From Euptelea pleiosperma (lineage: Eukaryota; Streptophyta; Magnoliopsida; Ranunculales; Eupteleaceae), in assembly GCA_035048495.1 (NCBI GenBank), contig CM068547.1:20405913-20469912 (forward strand): a stretch of 64,000 bases of DNA, given 5' to 3'. The notes under the pieces were generated by a model, which made no database searches, was not told the DNA's origin, and saw nothing but the letters and a program-made list of their open reading frames with translations. A program made the translations under genes and the position numbers. Each line of letters begins with the position of its first letter. The stretch's first letter is position 1. This document shows, one piece after another, positions 44,986 to 56,617 of the stretch.

Positions 44986-45034
44986 TTTTTTTTTTTTTTT
45001 TTTTTTTTAACAAGAAGTCAAATTGAACTTTATT
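44986..45034 (-). other. Embedded poly(A) tail with AATAAA signal inside LTR G
   Basis: On the minus strand AATAAA (45034-45029) is followed after 20 nt by a run of 23 A (45008-44986). Other LTRs of the family carry AATAAAGTT at the equivalent place without an A-run. Confidence 0.8.
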
Positions 45035-45633
45035 AACTTGAATGTACTACACTTGTTTAATGCTAAAATGTAATAAAACTAGCTAGAAAACATAAAAAGT
45101 TGAGAGAGAAAGTAGAAAAATAAAGAAAATAGAGAAGGGAAATAAGTGAGATTAATACCAAACTTTGATCGAGATGTTTGCAAGCTTGCTACACTTGGCC
45201 AAGAAGGTTGGATCGATCCAACGATGTTGCTGAGATGGAGTGGAGGTGCTATTTCGTTGTGAGGGGCAACCGGCTTGAAGTGCAAGATGTTTATGGCTGT
45301 AAGAATGGTGTAGGGAAGATGGCAGCAACATGGAGGATAGGATGGAGGAGCAAGGACGTGCAGTCCGTGAGGTGGCTAGCGGTGCACAGAGTAGAGTGCG
45401 ATCTCCTCTATTCTTCTTCTCCTCTTCTCTTTCCTCTTCTTCTTTTCTTCTTTTTTTTTCTTTGTTTTTCTGGTTTTGTTTTATTTATTTTTTTTATTTT
45501 TTAGAAGATGGAGATCGAGAAGGAGAGAACGGTGCTGGTTCGTGCAAAGTTTAACGGCCTGCAAAGGTTGCAGGCTGTGAACCTGTAGGTGAGGGGCGGC
45601 AGGCGGTAGCAAGGAGGTGGGGAGCACTGACGG

Positions 45634-45823
45634 CCGGAGTTGCAGGTCTGCAACTCCGGCGTTGAGAAAACGGTAATGACAAAAAAAAAACGAAAACGAA
45701 AACGAAAAAGATGAGAAGAAAAAGAAAAAGAAGAAGAAGAAGAAGAAGAAGAAGAAGAAGAAGAAGAAGAAGAAGAAGAAGACGGATACCTTACCAGACG
45801 GCCGGAGTTGCAGGCAACTCCGG
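45634..45823. repeat. Two GC palindromes and a GAA tract, LTR G
   Basis: Palindromes at 45634-45659 and 45802-45823 flank an AAG/GAA run of about 60 bp at 45724-45782 (TTC on the LTR's own strand). Confidence 0.9.
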
Positions 45824-45972
45824 CGAAGAAGAAGAAGAAGATGAAGAAAAGGAGAAAAAGAAAAGAAGAAAAAGAAGAAGAATGGGGCCAAGGGTGAATG
45901 CGGGATTGATAGAGGGAGAGAAAGGAGAAGATTTGAGGGGGATTAGGGTTCGAACGAACCCTTCTCCCTCAT

Positions 45973-46009
45973 CTTATAAAGCTCCCTATTTCCATTAATG
46001 GAAATAGGG
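45973..46009 (-). promoter_or_regulatory. 26-bp palindrome and TATA box of LTR G
   Basis: Palindrome 45984-46009 with TATAAG just downstream on the minus strand, as in LTRs A and B. Confidence 0.7.
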
Positions 46010-48469
46010 TATTTTTTTGAAAGTAAAAACCTACTTTTCTATGGAGAATCTCCCCAATTAGTGGACCCCCCATTTAATTAAAATTATTTTTGAAATTCGC
46101 GGGGTCCACTAACTGGTCGGACAGCGGGTCGATGCTGATGGGCCCGGCTACTGGCCCACATGGACTGATGATGTCCATCGTCTCACAAGATGATGTGACA
46201 GGCATTCTGAAGGCGATCGGATGGATGGTGACTTGATTGGGACCCAGATTGGTAGATCGACGGATCTAGAGAGATCCAACGGTCCGATTGAAGATCCAAC
46301 GGTCTGATGGAAGATCCAACGGTCAGAAAGCTAAGGGAGATGAGATAGAGCTGATAGGCAGGAGTTCTGGGGTTAGGTCAGTAGATTCGAGGATCGAGAG
46401 ATGAAGAGAGAGAGAGAATAAGGAGATATGAGAGAAAAAGTATCAAAAAAATGGAAAAAAGCACTGGCGGAGGGTCTGGAACCCTGGTCTTCACTGTGAC
46501 CATCCTCACGCTTCTCCAGTAGAGTCGACCATCATTCTTTGCTGACTCATGTGGCTTTAAACGCTTTGGTCCGTCTCTTGGTCATTGGCTCTCCTACTCT
46601 CTTCGTTCTTTGGGCCGGCTTTTTGGTCCTCTTATTCAGCCCATATTTGGCCCATATCCTCTAGTTATAGCATGTGGGCTTGTTAAGCTTTGATAATGGG
46701 CTTTCATGATCGATTTGGGCCCACAAGTCTCGAAAATCGTCCCATCGGGGTTTCCTGCGACAGAAGAAGCGCGTAATGAGACTTTATCAGAACGGCTTAA
46801 TATTTAGACTTCCGAAAATGTGTTTAATGCATGCAAATATACCATTTCGTCCAGAAAAGTGTGTTTTACGCAATGAGATAGACTCTTACGTAGAAAAGTG
46901 GATAATTAGAGCAGTTTTACGTAGGAGAGTGCGATAACGCTAACAGGATAAGTGCTTAAAATAAGCACTTTTGAGCGAATATCATCCCTCACCAAACCAA
47001 CAAGCTTCCTTGCTGGGCAACTTCCTTACAGCTCGCCCTTCTTTTCAACCATCCTTCAGTCCACCTGCAAACCTCCCCACGTTGCTACTACAAATGACGT
47101 CCACCGTCCTCTTCTGGGTTAATCTCCACCACCCATCAAACCCATGCAATACCGTCTGCACTTCAACCCATCTCCTTCACCGAGCACCAGTAGCGCACTC
47201 ATCTTCTTCTCCACCCCGCAGTCGTCCACCACAACGCCTGCAACTGAGTGCAGGCCGTTCAGGTGCGCCTCCAGCATGTCCACTGATCTGTGGAACTTCC
47301 CCATACACAGGCGCACCTCCCTTCGTGCATGTTAACGCCACCTTGCTAGACTGGTGCATCGATTCCCTGGCTGAGCTTTCACATGGCTGACCTCATGCAG
47401 TCCATCACCGGCCATACCTCCTCTTCCTTTCCTTCCATCTATTAGTACGTTGCTGGACGTTCCACACCATTGCAACTCCAGCAACGAACTGGCTCATCTC
47501 TCCACCGTTGCTGCAGTGCAACACCGCCCTTTCCTCGTCGGCACCCCTGCTATCAACACTCAGTTTCAAACCTGCAAACGAGGTTTCTTCCTCCCAAGGT
47601 GGGTCAGACCTGCTACCACCGCCATTACCTTCCATTGCATGCACTTCTCCACTCCATGGTGCACCCACAACCTCCCTATGTTCTGGCCGAAAATAGCCTG
47701 TGAGAACCGAGCCAAGCTCCTCTTCTTGTTGTTCCAACGGCCAGATCTCTTCTTGAGGGCAACTTTTCCTCACCTTTCATCTTTGCTGGCTTCCTTCTCG
47801 GCAAGCAAAGACCTGCAACACCATTGAGCAATCACCTCCACCTTTCGGGCGTCACCAAGGTCTCCAACCCGATTGGCTAGTGTGCACATGATCCCTTTCC
47901 TTCTCCAAGCACTGGAAACTCCAGCACCTTCATGCAGCAACCACCGGGCAGCGATCACCACCTCTTCATGGTGAACAATGAGTGTGCACACATCTTCATG
48001 GCCGAAGCCAAGCTTGGCCGATCCTTCATTACTCCGGCCATAACATTCACCATGGTCGGCCAATCCCGATCCGATCTCATCTTTGGTAAGTATTTGAGGT
48101 TAGTTTCTCTCTCTTCTCTTACTTTCTCTCGGATTTCTCTTCTCTCTAAAAATCATAGTTTCTCTCTCTAAAACCACTTTCTCTCTCTAGATTTCCTCTC
48201 TCTCTAAATGACATGGACGGGAAGTGACATCCCTAATTCTACGTTCTTTCTCTACTTTCTCTCTCTACCTTTTATTTTCTCCCTCTAAAGTGAGATGTCT
48301 CTCTCTAGAATTCATGTTTTCTTTTACTACATTCTCAGGCCGATCGCCTATTTACTTGGCCGACTCCTTTCGGCGAGTGAAAAGGTGAGCTTCTTAGGGC
48401 ACATCATTGTACATTTGCCAATTCACATCTACCTTGTCGGCTGGTAAGATCCGATGTGGATTCCTCGAT

Positions 48470-48880
48470 TGAGCAGCTTTCCATGAAATTTGGACGGTCC
48501 TCTTCTTGATCGGTAGCGCCCTTAGCTCCAAAGGTCATGGAATGCTTCTCTGTCAAAACTCTTCTCTACGATTGAAGCATTCATAGAAGTCTTGGACGAT
48601 CCTCTTCTTGATTGGTAGCGCCCTTAGCTCTGAGATTTTAATGGACGTTTCTTTCCCTTACCCCTTCTCTCGATTGAACAGCATTCCATGAAATTTGGAC
48701 GGTCCTCTTCTTGATCGGTAGCGCCCTTAGCTCCAAAGGTCATGGGATGCTTCTCTGTCAAAACCCTTCTCCACGATTGAAGCATTCATCGAAGTCTTGG
48801 ACGATCCTCTTCTTGTTCGGTAGCGCTCTTAGCTCCGAGATTTCAATGGACGTTTCTTTCCCTTACCTCTTCATCTCTCA
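48470..48880. repeat. 102-bp tandem repeat, four copies, LTR F
   Basis: TGGACGGTCCTCTTCTTGAT-like cores recur at about 48491, 48592, 48696 and 48798. Copies 1 and 3 are more alike than 1 and 2, and likewise 2 and 4, so a 102-bp pair was duplicated as a 204-bp unit. Confidence 0.9.
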
Positions 48881-49235
48881 ACCCTTTACATGCTTTCTTT
48901 ATTTCTGTTATTTTGATTAATGTACGCACTCTTTGATGATTAATGAAGTTGATTTTGATATTTTGGTGTTCTGAATCTCAAATGAATGTTGTTTTTAAAT
49001 CGACTCGCCCTTCTCATCTCTTCCACCATTCTCATTTCTCTCTGTATATTATTTGTCAGTTTTAATTCCTTATTGTGCTAACTCACACCGAGTGCGGATC
49101 GACATCCGACACGTACTGCTATACAAGTTACATTTTGCAGATAATCGGATTTTACAAATATTGTTGAAGTTAGGGTTTCCGAATTGACGACATGAATAAC
49201 CTTAATTTCACTACCGCACCCCTCTATCACCTCTA

Positions 49236-50988
49236 ATGGTAGATGAACGGCCTCTGTATGAGACCTACTACACTTTCAGTGAGAATCTAGGTGATAATTC
49301 TCAGTAATGGTATGGCAATTCTGTGTATCATCATGACACTCCAGTCTCGCAGACTTCTATGGGGTATGACAATCATCTAGAGTACAAATATGTACTCTAG
49401 GAACTTAAAAACTCAGCATCTGCCCTTAGTGCCGTGGTCCAGCAACCTGTGCATAATTCCTAGTCTGTAGGATATTACCCTCCTGTCTAGGAAGAGGTCT
49501 GTACTTTTCATCCGTTTCAATCTCTGATGCAGACCTCCTATGACAACACTTATTATCCGGACAATAGGAGTCATCATAACTTTGGTTGGGAACAGTCTGC
49601 TCTCCCACAACAACTGTTGTAGGGTAATTATCCTTTCGGGTTTCATCAAACCAATGGAGAGTATGATTGGCAATACTCACAATCCCAGTACCCGTCATAT
49701 CCACAGAATAACTATTCTGATCAACAATGGGCCCCTCAGGATTTCCAGAGTCAGCAGCTAGTCCCAGACTCCACTCTGTGTTACAACTTTCATACTTAGT
49801 CGGACTACAATCAAGAGTTGGCACCTCAGCTTCCTTTGGCAGAACCGCCTTAGTTGGCTACTAAACCTAGTCTAGAGGATCTTCTCTCTCAATGCATTAC
49901 CCAGCAACAACAGTATTTGCAACACCTAGAGTAACAACAACAACAATCCATGGAGAGCTTTGAACACTATCTAGGTCAGTTAGAATCTGAGAGCGAGGAA
50001 ATCCACTTCATTAGCCCATTGATAGCCTATCCTGAGGAGAATGACATGGCCACTGTCTATGATGAGGAGTCGCACAATTGGACCCAGTACCAAAATTGCC
50101 AAGAGGAAATAGAAGTTGTTACCACCCCTAGATTGAGCCAGATTACTGCGGAGCCATTGTATCCATCTTCGGTGCCTTGAACAGCACCAAATCCTAAACC
50201 TAGCTTAGAAAAACCTAGTTCTCACTCTACCTCTACTGACCATGATGTCGATCTTCATGACACTGAGCTATGTCTCGATCATAGGATCCCAACTGGCCTA
50301 GACTTACCTGTCCCCACCACCCTTGGAGTGAGCCATAATAGTTATGAACCCGTGTCTCCATCTATGGTGCCCTTACAGGCAGCCACTTCTGAACTGAGCA
50401 CAGAGATACCCATGTCCATCTCTATCTCTGATGATTCTACCTCTGCACTGGAGGCAGACATTCCTACCATTGAGCCATCTCTAAAATATGGGACTCCAGC
50501 TGTCCTGGACCTATCATTCCCCACTGAGGATGAACATATTGAGTGTAGGGATTGGAACATCCCTATCGCATTAGGAAACCTTGAGCAAGAGGTCAACAGT
50601 TTTCACCCGCCACCCACGTCGATATTGTCGATGACCCGTGTGCCGTCAAGAGTCTAATTCAAGACTCTCCCAAAGAAAAATTATCCCAGTGTCAAGAACA
50701 CTTTGAATCTAACTTCATCTCGGAGTCAGACAATTATGGTATTACTGATTTGCCGGAGTCTGCTCTATTCAGATACCTTCCTGCTAACTCCATGAGTTTA
50801 CGGCTCTGCTAACCACGGCCAAAGAAAACCCTTCTACCCTCATCTTCATTCACATAGAGCAAATTCGATCCCTCCCCGTTGCACTCAATGTTCTTTCACA
50901 TCTGCTCAGAGCACTTACTGCCCTTCTCTTAGTCTACACTGAGAACGACCTATTCTACACAGGTATACCTAGACAAGGGATAGGATAG
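49236..50988 (+). pseudogene. Broken copy of the 617-aa ORF in element X
   Basis: Starts with the same ATG context as Y (MVDERPLYETYY) and ends at the equivalent TAG (50986-50988), but is broken by several stops (for example about 49305, 49398 and 50178) and frameshifts. Conserved pieces include the Gln-rich part, EENDMATVYDEESHNWTQYQ and EYRDWNIPI-like segments. It shows that X and Y are one non-autonomous subfamily, X being the older. Confidence 0.85.
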
Positions 50989-51449
50989 CAGTCTCAGTTC
51001 CACCTTAGGTGTCAGGAAGACTGCAAATTCACTCAGTCTCCATGAGTTTTAATCTAGTTGGGGGTACTGATATAAACCCGTCATGTCTGGCTGAAGACGT
51101 AAAACTTAGCACTTTCGGAAAGGCAATTCTGGTATTCCTAAAGTACATGAGTCTCATGCATTTGCTATTATTGTTATATCTCTGGAAATGCAGGTACATT
51201 CATTCTTTTGATCATCAGGTACCACACACTGTCGAGTTTCTGCCAACTTTGGAACATCCTCCCTGAACCTTTGCATCATCATTACCGATCTTTCATCATT
51301 TTATGTCCTAGTCATTAGTACCGAGAACGGTGTTATATTTTGGTTGGGGGTGGGTATTTACCAAAACTCATGTCTTCATTTTGATAAATATAAAAAAAAA
51401 TTGAGAAAAAGAGGAAGCATGGTGTTTTTGGGTGGTTTCCGATAATTTT
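50989..51449 (+). other. 3' UTR of element X, first part
   Basis: Homologous to 36596-37040 of Y, with GTTGGGGGT motifs at about 51058 and 51343. It is cut at 51449 by LTR H of element Z and resumes, with a gap, at 61826. Confidence 0.75.
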
Positions 51450-52421
51450 TGATATTCGCTCAAAAGTGCTTATTTTAAGCAATTATCCTTTTAGTGTTAT
51501 TGCATTCTCCCACGTTAAAATACTCTATTTATCTACTTTTCTACGTAAGAGTCTGTTTTGTTGCGTAGAACACACTTTTCTGGACGAAATGGTATATTTG
51601 CATGCATTAAACACATTTTCGAAAGTCTAGACATGAAGTCATTCTGATAGAGTCTCATTACGCGCTTCTTCTGTCGCAGAAAACCCCGATGGGACAATTC
51701 TCGAGACTTGCAAGCCCACATCGATCAGAAAAGCCCATTGTCAAAGCTTAAAGAGCCCACATGCTATGACTAGAAGATATGGGCCAAATATGGGCTGAAT
51801 AAGAGGACCAAAAAGCCGGCCCAAAGAACGAAGAGAGTAGGAGAGCCAATGACCAAGAGACGGACCAAAGCGTTTAAAGCCACATGAGTCAGCAAAGAAT
51901 GATAGTCGACTCTACTGGAGAAGCGTGAGGATGGTCACAGTGAAGACCAGGGTTCCAGACCCTCCGCCAGTGCTTTTCTCTCTATTTTCTGATACTTTCT
52001 CTCTCTCTCTTCATCTCTCGGTCCTCGAATCTACTGACCTAACCCCAGAACTCCTGCCCATCGGCTCTATCTCATCTCCCTTAGCTTTCTGACCGTTGGA
52101 TCTTCAATCGGACCGTTGGATCTCTCTAGATCCGTCGATCTACCAATCTGAGTCCCAATCAAGTCACCATCCATCCGATCGCCATCAGACCGTCTGTCAC
52201 ATCATCTTGTGAGACAATGGACATCACAAATCCATGTGGGCCAATAGCCGGGCCCATCATCATCGACCCGCTGTCCGACCAGTTAGTGGACCCCGTGAAT
52301 TTCCAAAGAATTTTAATTAAATTTCAAAAAAACGGGGGGTCCACTAATTGGGGAGATTCCCCATAGAAAAGTAAATTTTTACTTAAAAAAAAAAAAATAT
52401 ATTTTTTTTATTTTAAAAATA

Positions 52422-52447
52422 CCCTATTTCCATTAATGGAAATAGGG
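52422..52447. repeat. 26-bp palindrome, LTR H
   Basis: The same 13-bp perfect arms as in LTRs A, B and G. Confidence 0.93.
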
Positions 52448-52618
52448 AGCTTTAAAAGGAGAAGGAGAGGGGTTCGTTCGAACCCTAATCCCCCTCCAAT
52501 CTCTTCCATTCTCTCCCAAAAACTCTCTTGCCCGTTTTTCCCCTCTCTTGGCCGTTCTTCCTCTCCTCCTTTCTTCTTCTTCTTTTTCATCTTCTTCATC
52601 TTCTCTTTTCGTAGTTCG

Positions 52619-52943
52619 CCGGAGTTGCAGAACTCCGGCCATCTTCTACCTCGTTTTACCCCTCTTCTCTCAATCTCTTTTGCCCCTGTTGGATAGCCAG
52701 CACCTCCACAGAACCCAACGGTGGGTTCCCAAGTTATTGCAACATCGGTTGCCGTCTACACCATCTACCACCACCGTCTGCAACACCACAGCACCAGCGT
52801 TCTCCTCCTCCTCTAGCCGTACAACTGCGCTGCCCTTCTCCTCTTCACGCTCTCCACTACGGTGAGAAACTGTGGTTCAGCCAAAAAAGAAAAAAAAAAA
52901 AAAAGATTTTTAAGATCACCGGAGTTGCAGGTTGCAACTCCGG
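52619..52943. repeat. Two GC palindromes, LTR H
   Basis: Located at 52619-52638 (shortened spacer) and 52919-52943. A half copy lies near 53171. Confidence 0.88.
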
Positions 52944-53242
52944 CAACCTCCATTAACGCCGGCCTTGCTGCTGCCACCTCCTTCTCACCTTACCGCCCTC
53001 TTCTCCAACTCTCTTCCCACGTTCTCAAACTCTCTCCAATATCCAACGGTTCCTCTCTCTTCTCAACAAAACCATCCCCTTGCTGTTGCTGTTACGTATG
53101 CTCTCGTCAATGCAGCCCTCTTCAACCGTAACCACCTTGCACAGGCCGTAACGCCTCACCCTTTTAACCATCGGAGTTGCAGGCTGACTGAACTGAAATT
53201 CCACAACCTGCAGGTCCTAACCTGCACGTCCATTAGTCCAAG

Positions 53243-56200
53243 TTGTTGCTGCTGCAACAACATCCTCTTGGACGTGTACCCCACCCCCAACCAAAATACA
53301 GCACCGTCCTCGGTGCTCATGACAACAGTGTGATCAAACACAAGGATCCAGGTAGCCCAACTGTCCAATGTGAAATTGGCGACAACTTTAGCTGCACTGC
53401 CTTGCTAGATTTAGGGGCTAGCGTTAACCTCATACCATTCTCGGTATATCAGCAGTTAGGACTGAAAGATATGAAGCCTACCAATGTCACCCTGAAATTG
53501 GCTGATCAGTCCATCAAGATTCCAAGAGGAATCATTGAAGATGTCCTAGTAAAAGTCGCTGACTTTTATTATCCTGTGGACTTTATCATTCTAGACACCG
53601 AGCCGTGTCAGGATAACCGCATTCCGGTCATCTTAGGCCGTCCATTCCTTGCCACCGCGAACGCACACATCGGGTGCCAGGACGGAAACATGTCCATTGC
53701 TTTCGGTAACCTCAAAGCTGAGGTCAACATCTTTCGTTTAATGCAACAAGATGCCGATCGCGAAGTGACCGATGAAATGTGTGCCGTTGAGAGTCTAATC
53801 CCGGACTCCACCGAAGATATTCTTAAGCAGTGTCTAGAACACTTTGGAGCTGACTTTGCAACAGAGTCAGCTATTTCTGATCTCAATGATCTTTTGGAGA
53901 CTGCTCCACTGATAGAGATCCCCGCTCCACTCATCGAGTTCGAGCCTCTGATAACCATGGCCAGAGAACCCATCATTCCTTTACCTACTGAAGTCAAACC
54001 TCTTCAATCTGTGTCTTCTGTGACACCTATTTCTACTTCATTTGCTCCAATATTGGAGCTTAAGCCTCTTCCCACAGATCTTTCCTATGCCTATCTTGGT
54101 CCTAAGGAAACCTACCCTGTCATTATTGCTTCCGCTTTGTCTGAGAGTGAACGTAAGAAACTTCTCGAGCTGCTCAACGAGCACAAATCTGCGATAGGTT
54201 GGACTATAGATGATATTCGTGGCATAGACCCCTCGGTGTGCCAACATCACATCTATCTCGAGGATGAATCCAAAACCTCGCGAGAACACCAGAGGAGGTT
54301 GAACCCCGTCTTGAAGGATGTAGTCCGGGATGAGGTCCTTAAACTGTTAGATGCGGGTATCATTTATCCCATCTCCGATAGCAAATGGGTGAGTCCTATT
54401 CATGTCGTCCCTAAAAAGGCAGAATTCACAGTTGTGGAAAATGAGAACAAGGAAATGGTAACCCAGCGCCTGAAGAAAGGGTGGAGAGTCTGCATCGATT
54501 ACCGACGACTCAACACCAACACTAGGAAGGACCACTTTCCTTTACCCTTCATCGACCAAATGTTGGAGAGACTAGCAGGTCACTCCTATTACTGCTTCCT
54601 CGATGGTTACTCAGGGTATAATCAAATACCCATTGCCCCTGAGGATCACGAGAAGACAACTTTCACCTGTCCCTTTGGCACTTTTGCCTACAAGCGCATG
54701 CCCTTTGGCCTCTGCAATGCACCCGCGACCTTTCAAAGGTGTATGATGAGCATATTCTCTGACATGGTGGAAAAATTCCTCGAAGTCTTTATGGACAACT
54801 TCTCAGTCTTTGGGTCATCCTTTGATGACTGTCTGAACCATCTAGGGCTTGTACTTCAACGCTGTCAGGACAAGCAACTTGTCCTCAATTGGGAGAAATG
54901 CCACTTCATGGTGACGAAGGGCATTGTTCTGGGACATGTCATTTCCCATCAGGGCATTGAGGTCGACAAAGCTAAAATTGATATCATCTCGACCTTGCCC
55001 ATTCCTAAGTCCGTACGTGACATCCGGTCCTTTTTGGGACACGGAAGATTCTATAGGCGATTCATCAAGGACTTCTCTCAAATCGCTCGACCTCTGTCCC
55101 ATCTTCTGGCTAAAGATAGTCCTTTCGACTTTAATGCTGACTGTGTCAAGGCATTTGAGCGTCTCAAATCTGAGCTCACTACTGCACCCATTATCTATCC
55201 CCCGGACTGGACTCTACCTTTCGAGGTAATGTGCGATGCTTCTGACTACGCGTTAGGCGCTGTTCTAGGGCAGAGAATTGACAAAAGATCACATGTGATC
55301 TACTACGCGAGCAAAACTCTTAACTCTGCCCAAATGAATTACTCCACCACTGAGAAAGAACTCCTGGCGGTAGTCTTCGCCCTTGATAAATTCCGTCAGT
55401 ATCTCTTAGCCACTAAGGTGGTCGTGTACACTGATCATGCAGCCCTTCGTTATCTTATGTCGAAAAAGGAAACCAAGCCTCGATTAATTCGATGGATTCT
55501 CTTACTACAGGAATTCGACCTCGAGATTAAGGATAAGAAAGGAACTGAGAATGTAGTGGCTGATCACTTGTCTAGACTGACTTTAGAGTCATCCTTCGAC
55601 ACCCAGCCCATCCCTGAAACCTTTCCAGACGAACAACTGTTCGCTATCTCTGTTCATCCATGGTATGCTGACATTGTCAACTACCTTGTCACCGAAGAAA
55701 TGCCTTCACATTGGTCAAAACAGGACAAAAGCCAATTCCTAGCAAGAGTTAAGTACTACTCTTGGGATGACCCTTATTTGTATAAATACTGTCCTGACCA
55801 GATCATTCGTCTCTGTGTCCCTGAGTCGGACCAACTCAATATCTTGTCCTCATGTCATGACCAACCTTGTGGTGGTCATTTCAGCACTAAGAAGACTACA
55901 GAAAAAGTGCTGCAATGCGGATTCTACTGGCCCACATTATTTAAAGATGCCCACATCTACAGCAAAACCTGTCCTAATTGCCAGCATCTAGGCCGCATCT
56001 CCCAGAGGAACATGATGCCCCTAACTCCCATCCAGGTCGATGAGATATTTGACATCTGGGGCATCGACTTCATGGGCCCCTTTCCCGTTTCCTATGGTTT
56101 TGAGTACATTCTCCTTGCGGTAGACTATGTATCCAAATGGATAGAAGCCATTCCCACCAAGACCAATGACCACAAAGTGGTAGTCAAATTCCTAAAGGAG

Positions 56201-56617
56201 TTCATCTTCGCCCGATTCGGTGCCCCTAAGGCCATCATTAGTGATGGGGGCACCCATTTCTGCAACAGGATATTCGAGCAATTAATGAAAAAGTATGGGG
56301 TAACCCACAAGGTTGCCCTAGCTTATCATCCGCAGACTAGTGGTCAAGTGGAGGTTTCTAATCATCAGATCAAGCAGATCTTGGAGAAGACAGTCAATAC
56401 CACACGTAAAGACTGGTCTACTCGTCTCACTGATGCTTTATGGGCATACAGAACCGCCTACAAGACCCCACTCAATATGTCTCCCTATTGTCTCGTCTTT
56501 GGGAAACCCTGTCATCTTCCGGTAGAGATTGAACATCGTGCCCTGTGGGCCATTAAGAAGCTCAACTTCGACCTAGACTCCGCAGGGGAGGAGCGAAAAC
56601 TTCAAATGAATGAGTGA
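53243..56617 (+). CDS. pol: Athila-like protease-RT-RNase H-integrase polyprotein of element Z, RT active site mutated
   Basis: Open frame of 1124 codons; the first about 30 come from LTR H and the inverted fragment, so the true gene begins near 53330 and its gag is missing. Protease DLGA is at residues 56-59. The linker has EMCAVESL (shared with the Y ORF). RT motifs are [31 protein letters not shown], then FMDN at 516-519, where the second catalytic Asp of the YxDD box is Asn. RNase H has [13 protein letters not shown] and [12 protein letters not shown]. Integrase has the zinc His/Cys set, then D942, D1001 and E1037 (35 residues between the last two). The frame is cut at 56614 by solo LTR I and completed at 59302-59651. 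Family: Ty3/gypsy, Athila. Enzymatically dead as it stands. Confidence 0.9.
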   Translation: MLLLQQHPLGRVPHPQPKYSTVLGAHDNSVIKHKDPGSPTVQCEIGDNFSCTALLDLGASVNLIPFSVYQQLGLKDMKPTNVTLKLADQSIKIPRGIIEDVLVKVADFYYPVDFIILDTEPCQDNRIPVILGRPFLATANAHIGCQDGNMSIAFGNLKAEVNIFRLMQQDADREVTDEMCAVESLIPDSTEDILKQCLEHFGADFATESAISDLNDLLETAPLIEIPAPLIEFEPLITMAREPIIPLPTEVKPLQSVSSVTPISTSFAPILELKPLPTDLSYAYLGPKETYPVIIASALSESERKKLLELLNEHKSAIGWTIDDIRGIDPSVCQHHIYLEDESKTSREHQRRLNPVLKDVVRDEVLKLLDAGIIYPISDSKWVSPIHVVPKKAEFTVVENENKEMVTQRLKKGWRVCIDYRRLNTNTRKDHFPLPFIDQMLERLAGHSYYCFLDGYSGYNQIPIAPEDHEKTTFTCPFGTFAYKRMPFGLCNAPATFQRCMMSIFSDMVEKFLEVFMDNFSVFGSSFDDCLNHLGLVLQRCQDKQLVLNWEKCHFMVTKGIVLGHVISHQGIEVDKAKIDIISTLPIPKSVRDIRSFLGHGRFYRRFIKDFSQIARPLSHLLAKDSPFDFNADCVKAFERLKSELTTAPIIYPPDWTLPFEVMCDASDYALGAVLGQRIDKRSHVIYYASKTLNSAQMNYSTTEKELLAVVFALDKFRQYLLATKVVVYTDHAALRYLMSKKETKPRLIRWILLLQEFDLEIKDKKGTENVVADHLSRLTLESSFDTQPIPETFPDEQLFAISVHPWYADIVNYLVTEEMPSHWSKQDKSQFLARVKYYSWDDPYLYKYCPDQIIRLCVPESDQLNILSSCHDQPCGGHFSTKKTTEKVLQCGFYWPTLFKDAHIYSKTCPNCQHLGRISQRNMMPLTPIQVDEIFDIWGIDFMGPFPVSYGFEYILLAVDYVSKWIEAIPTKTNDHKVVVKFLKEFIFARFGAPKAIISDGGTHFCNRIFEQLMKKYGVTHKVALAYHPQTSGQVEVSNHQIKQILEKTVNTTRKDWSTRLTDALWAYRTAYKTPLNMSPYCLVFGKPCHLPVEIEHRALWAIKKLNFDLDSAGEERKLQMNE
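53277..53321 (-). repeat. Inverted 45-bp fragment of the 3' UTR at the LTR H / pol junction
   Basis: Exact reverse complement of 59938-59982, the middle GGTTGGGGGT region of Z's 3' UTR. Confidence 0.95.

Larger units (their letters stand above)
44592..46984 (-). mobile_element. Solo LTR G (inverted, Athila-like), TSD TCCCT, with embedded poly(A)
   Basis: On the minus strand it runs from TGATATTCGC (46984) to its terminal TTTTCA (44592), flanked by TCCCT at 44587-44591 and 46985-46989. It belongs to the A/B subfamily: same 5' block, GTTGGATC repeats, 26-bp palindrome (45984-46009) and TATA (about 45973-45981). Its 3' third holds 23 A residues (minus strand, 44986-45008), 20 nt after an AATAAA, then the CT tract and normal LTR end. 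It looks like an LTR built across a polyadenylated transcript end. Confidence 0.92.
42688..49210 (+). mobile_element. Solo LTR F (Athila-like), TSD CTACC, split by LTR G
   Basis: TGATATTCGT to TTAATTTCA, flanked by CTACC at 42683-42687 and 49211-49215. Without nested LTR G it is about 4.1 kb, the longest LTR here, because its 3' part carries a 102-bp repeat. Its left 260 bp were copied into LTR D. It has a strong donor-like TTTGGTAAGTA (GT 48086), a CT-rich tract and an acceptor-like TTTTGCAG (49140). Confidence 0.92.
51450..53276 (+). mobile_element. LTR H, truncated 5' LTR of element Z
   Basis: Starts TGATATTCGC and is nearly identical over 250 bp to LTR J at the other end of Z, which pairs them as one element's LTRs. 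It has the GTTGGATC repeats, the 26-bp palindrome (52422-52447), TTTAAAAGG in place of TATA, and GC palindromes. It is truncated at about 53276 before the CT tract and LTR end, losing primer site and gag. Confidence 0.85.

Noticed and set aside
53243..53330. ATG 53243 as the true start of the Z polyprotein
   Set aside because: The first codons come from truncated LTR H and an inverted 3' UTR piece, so the start is accidental; protease homology begins after about 53330.
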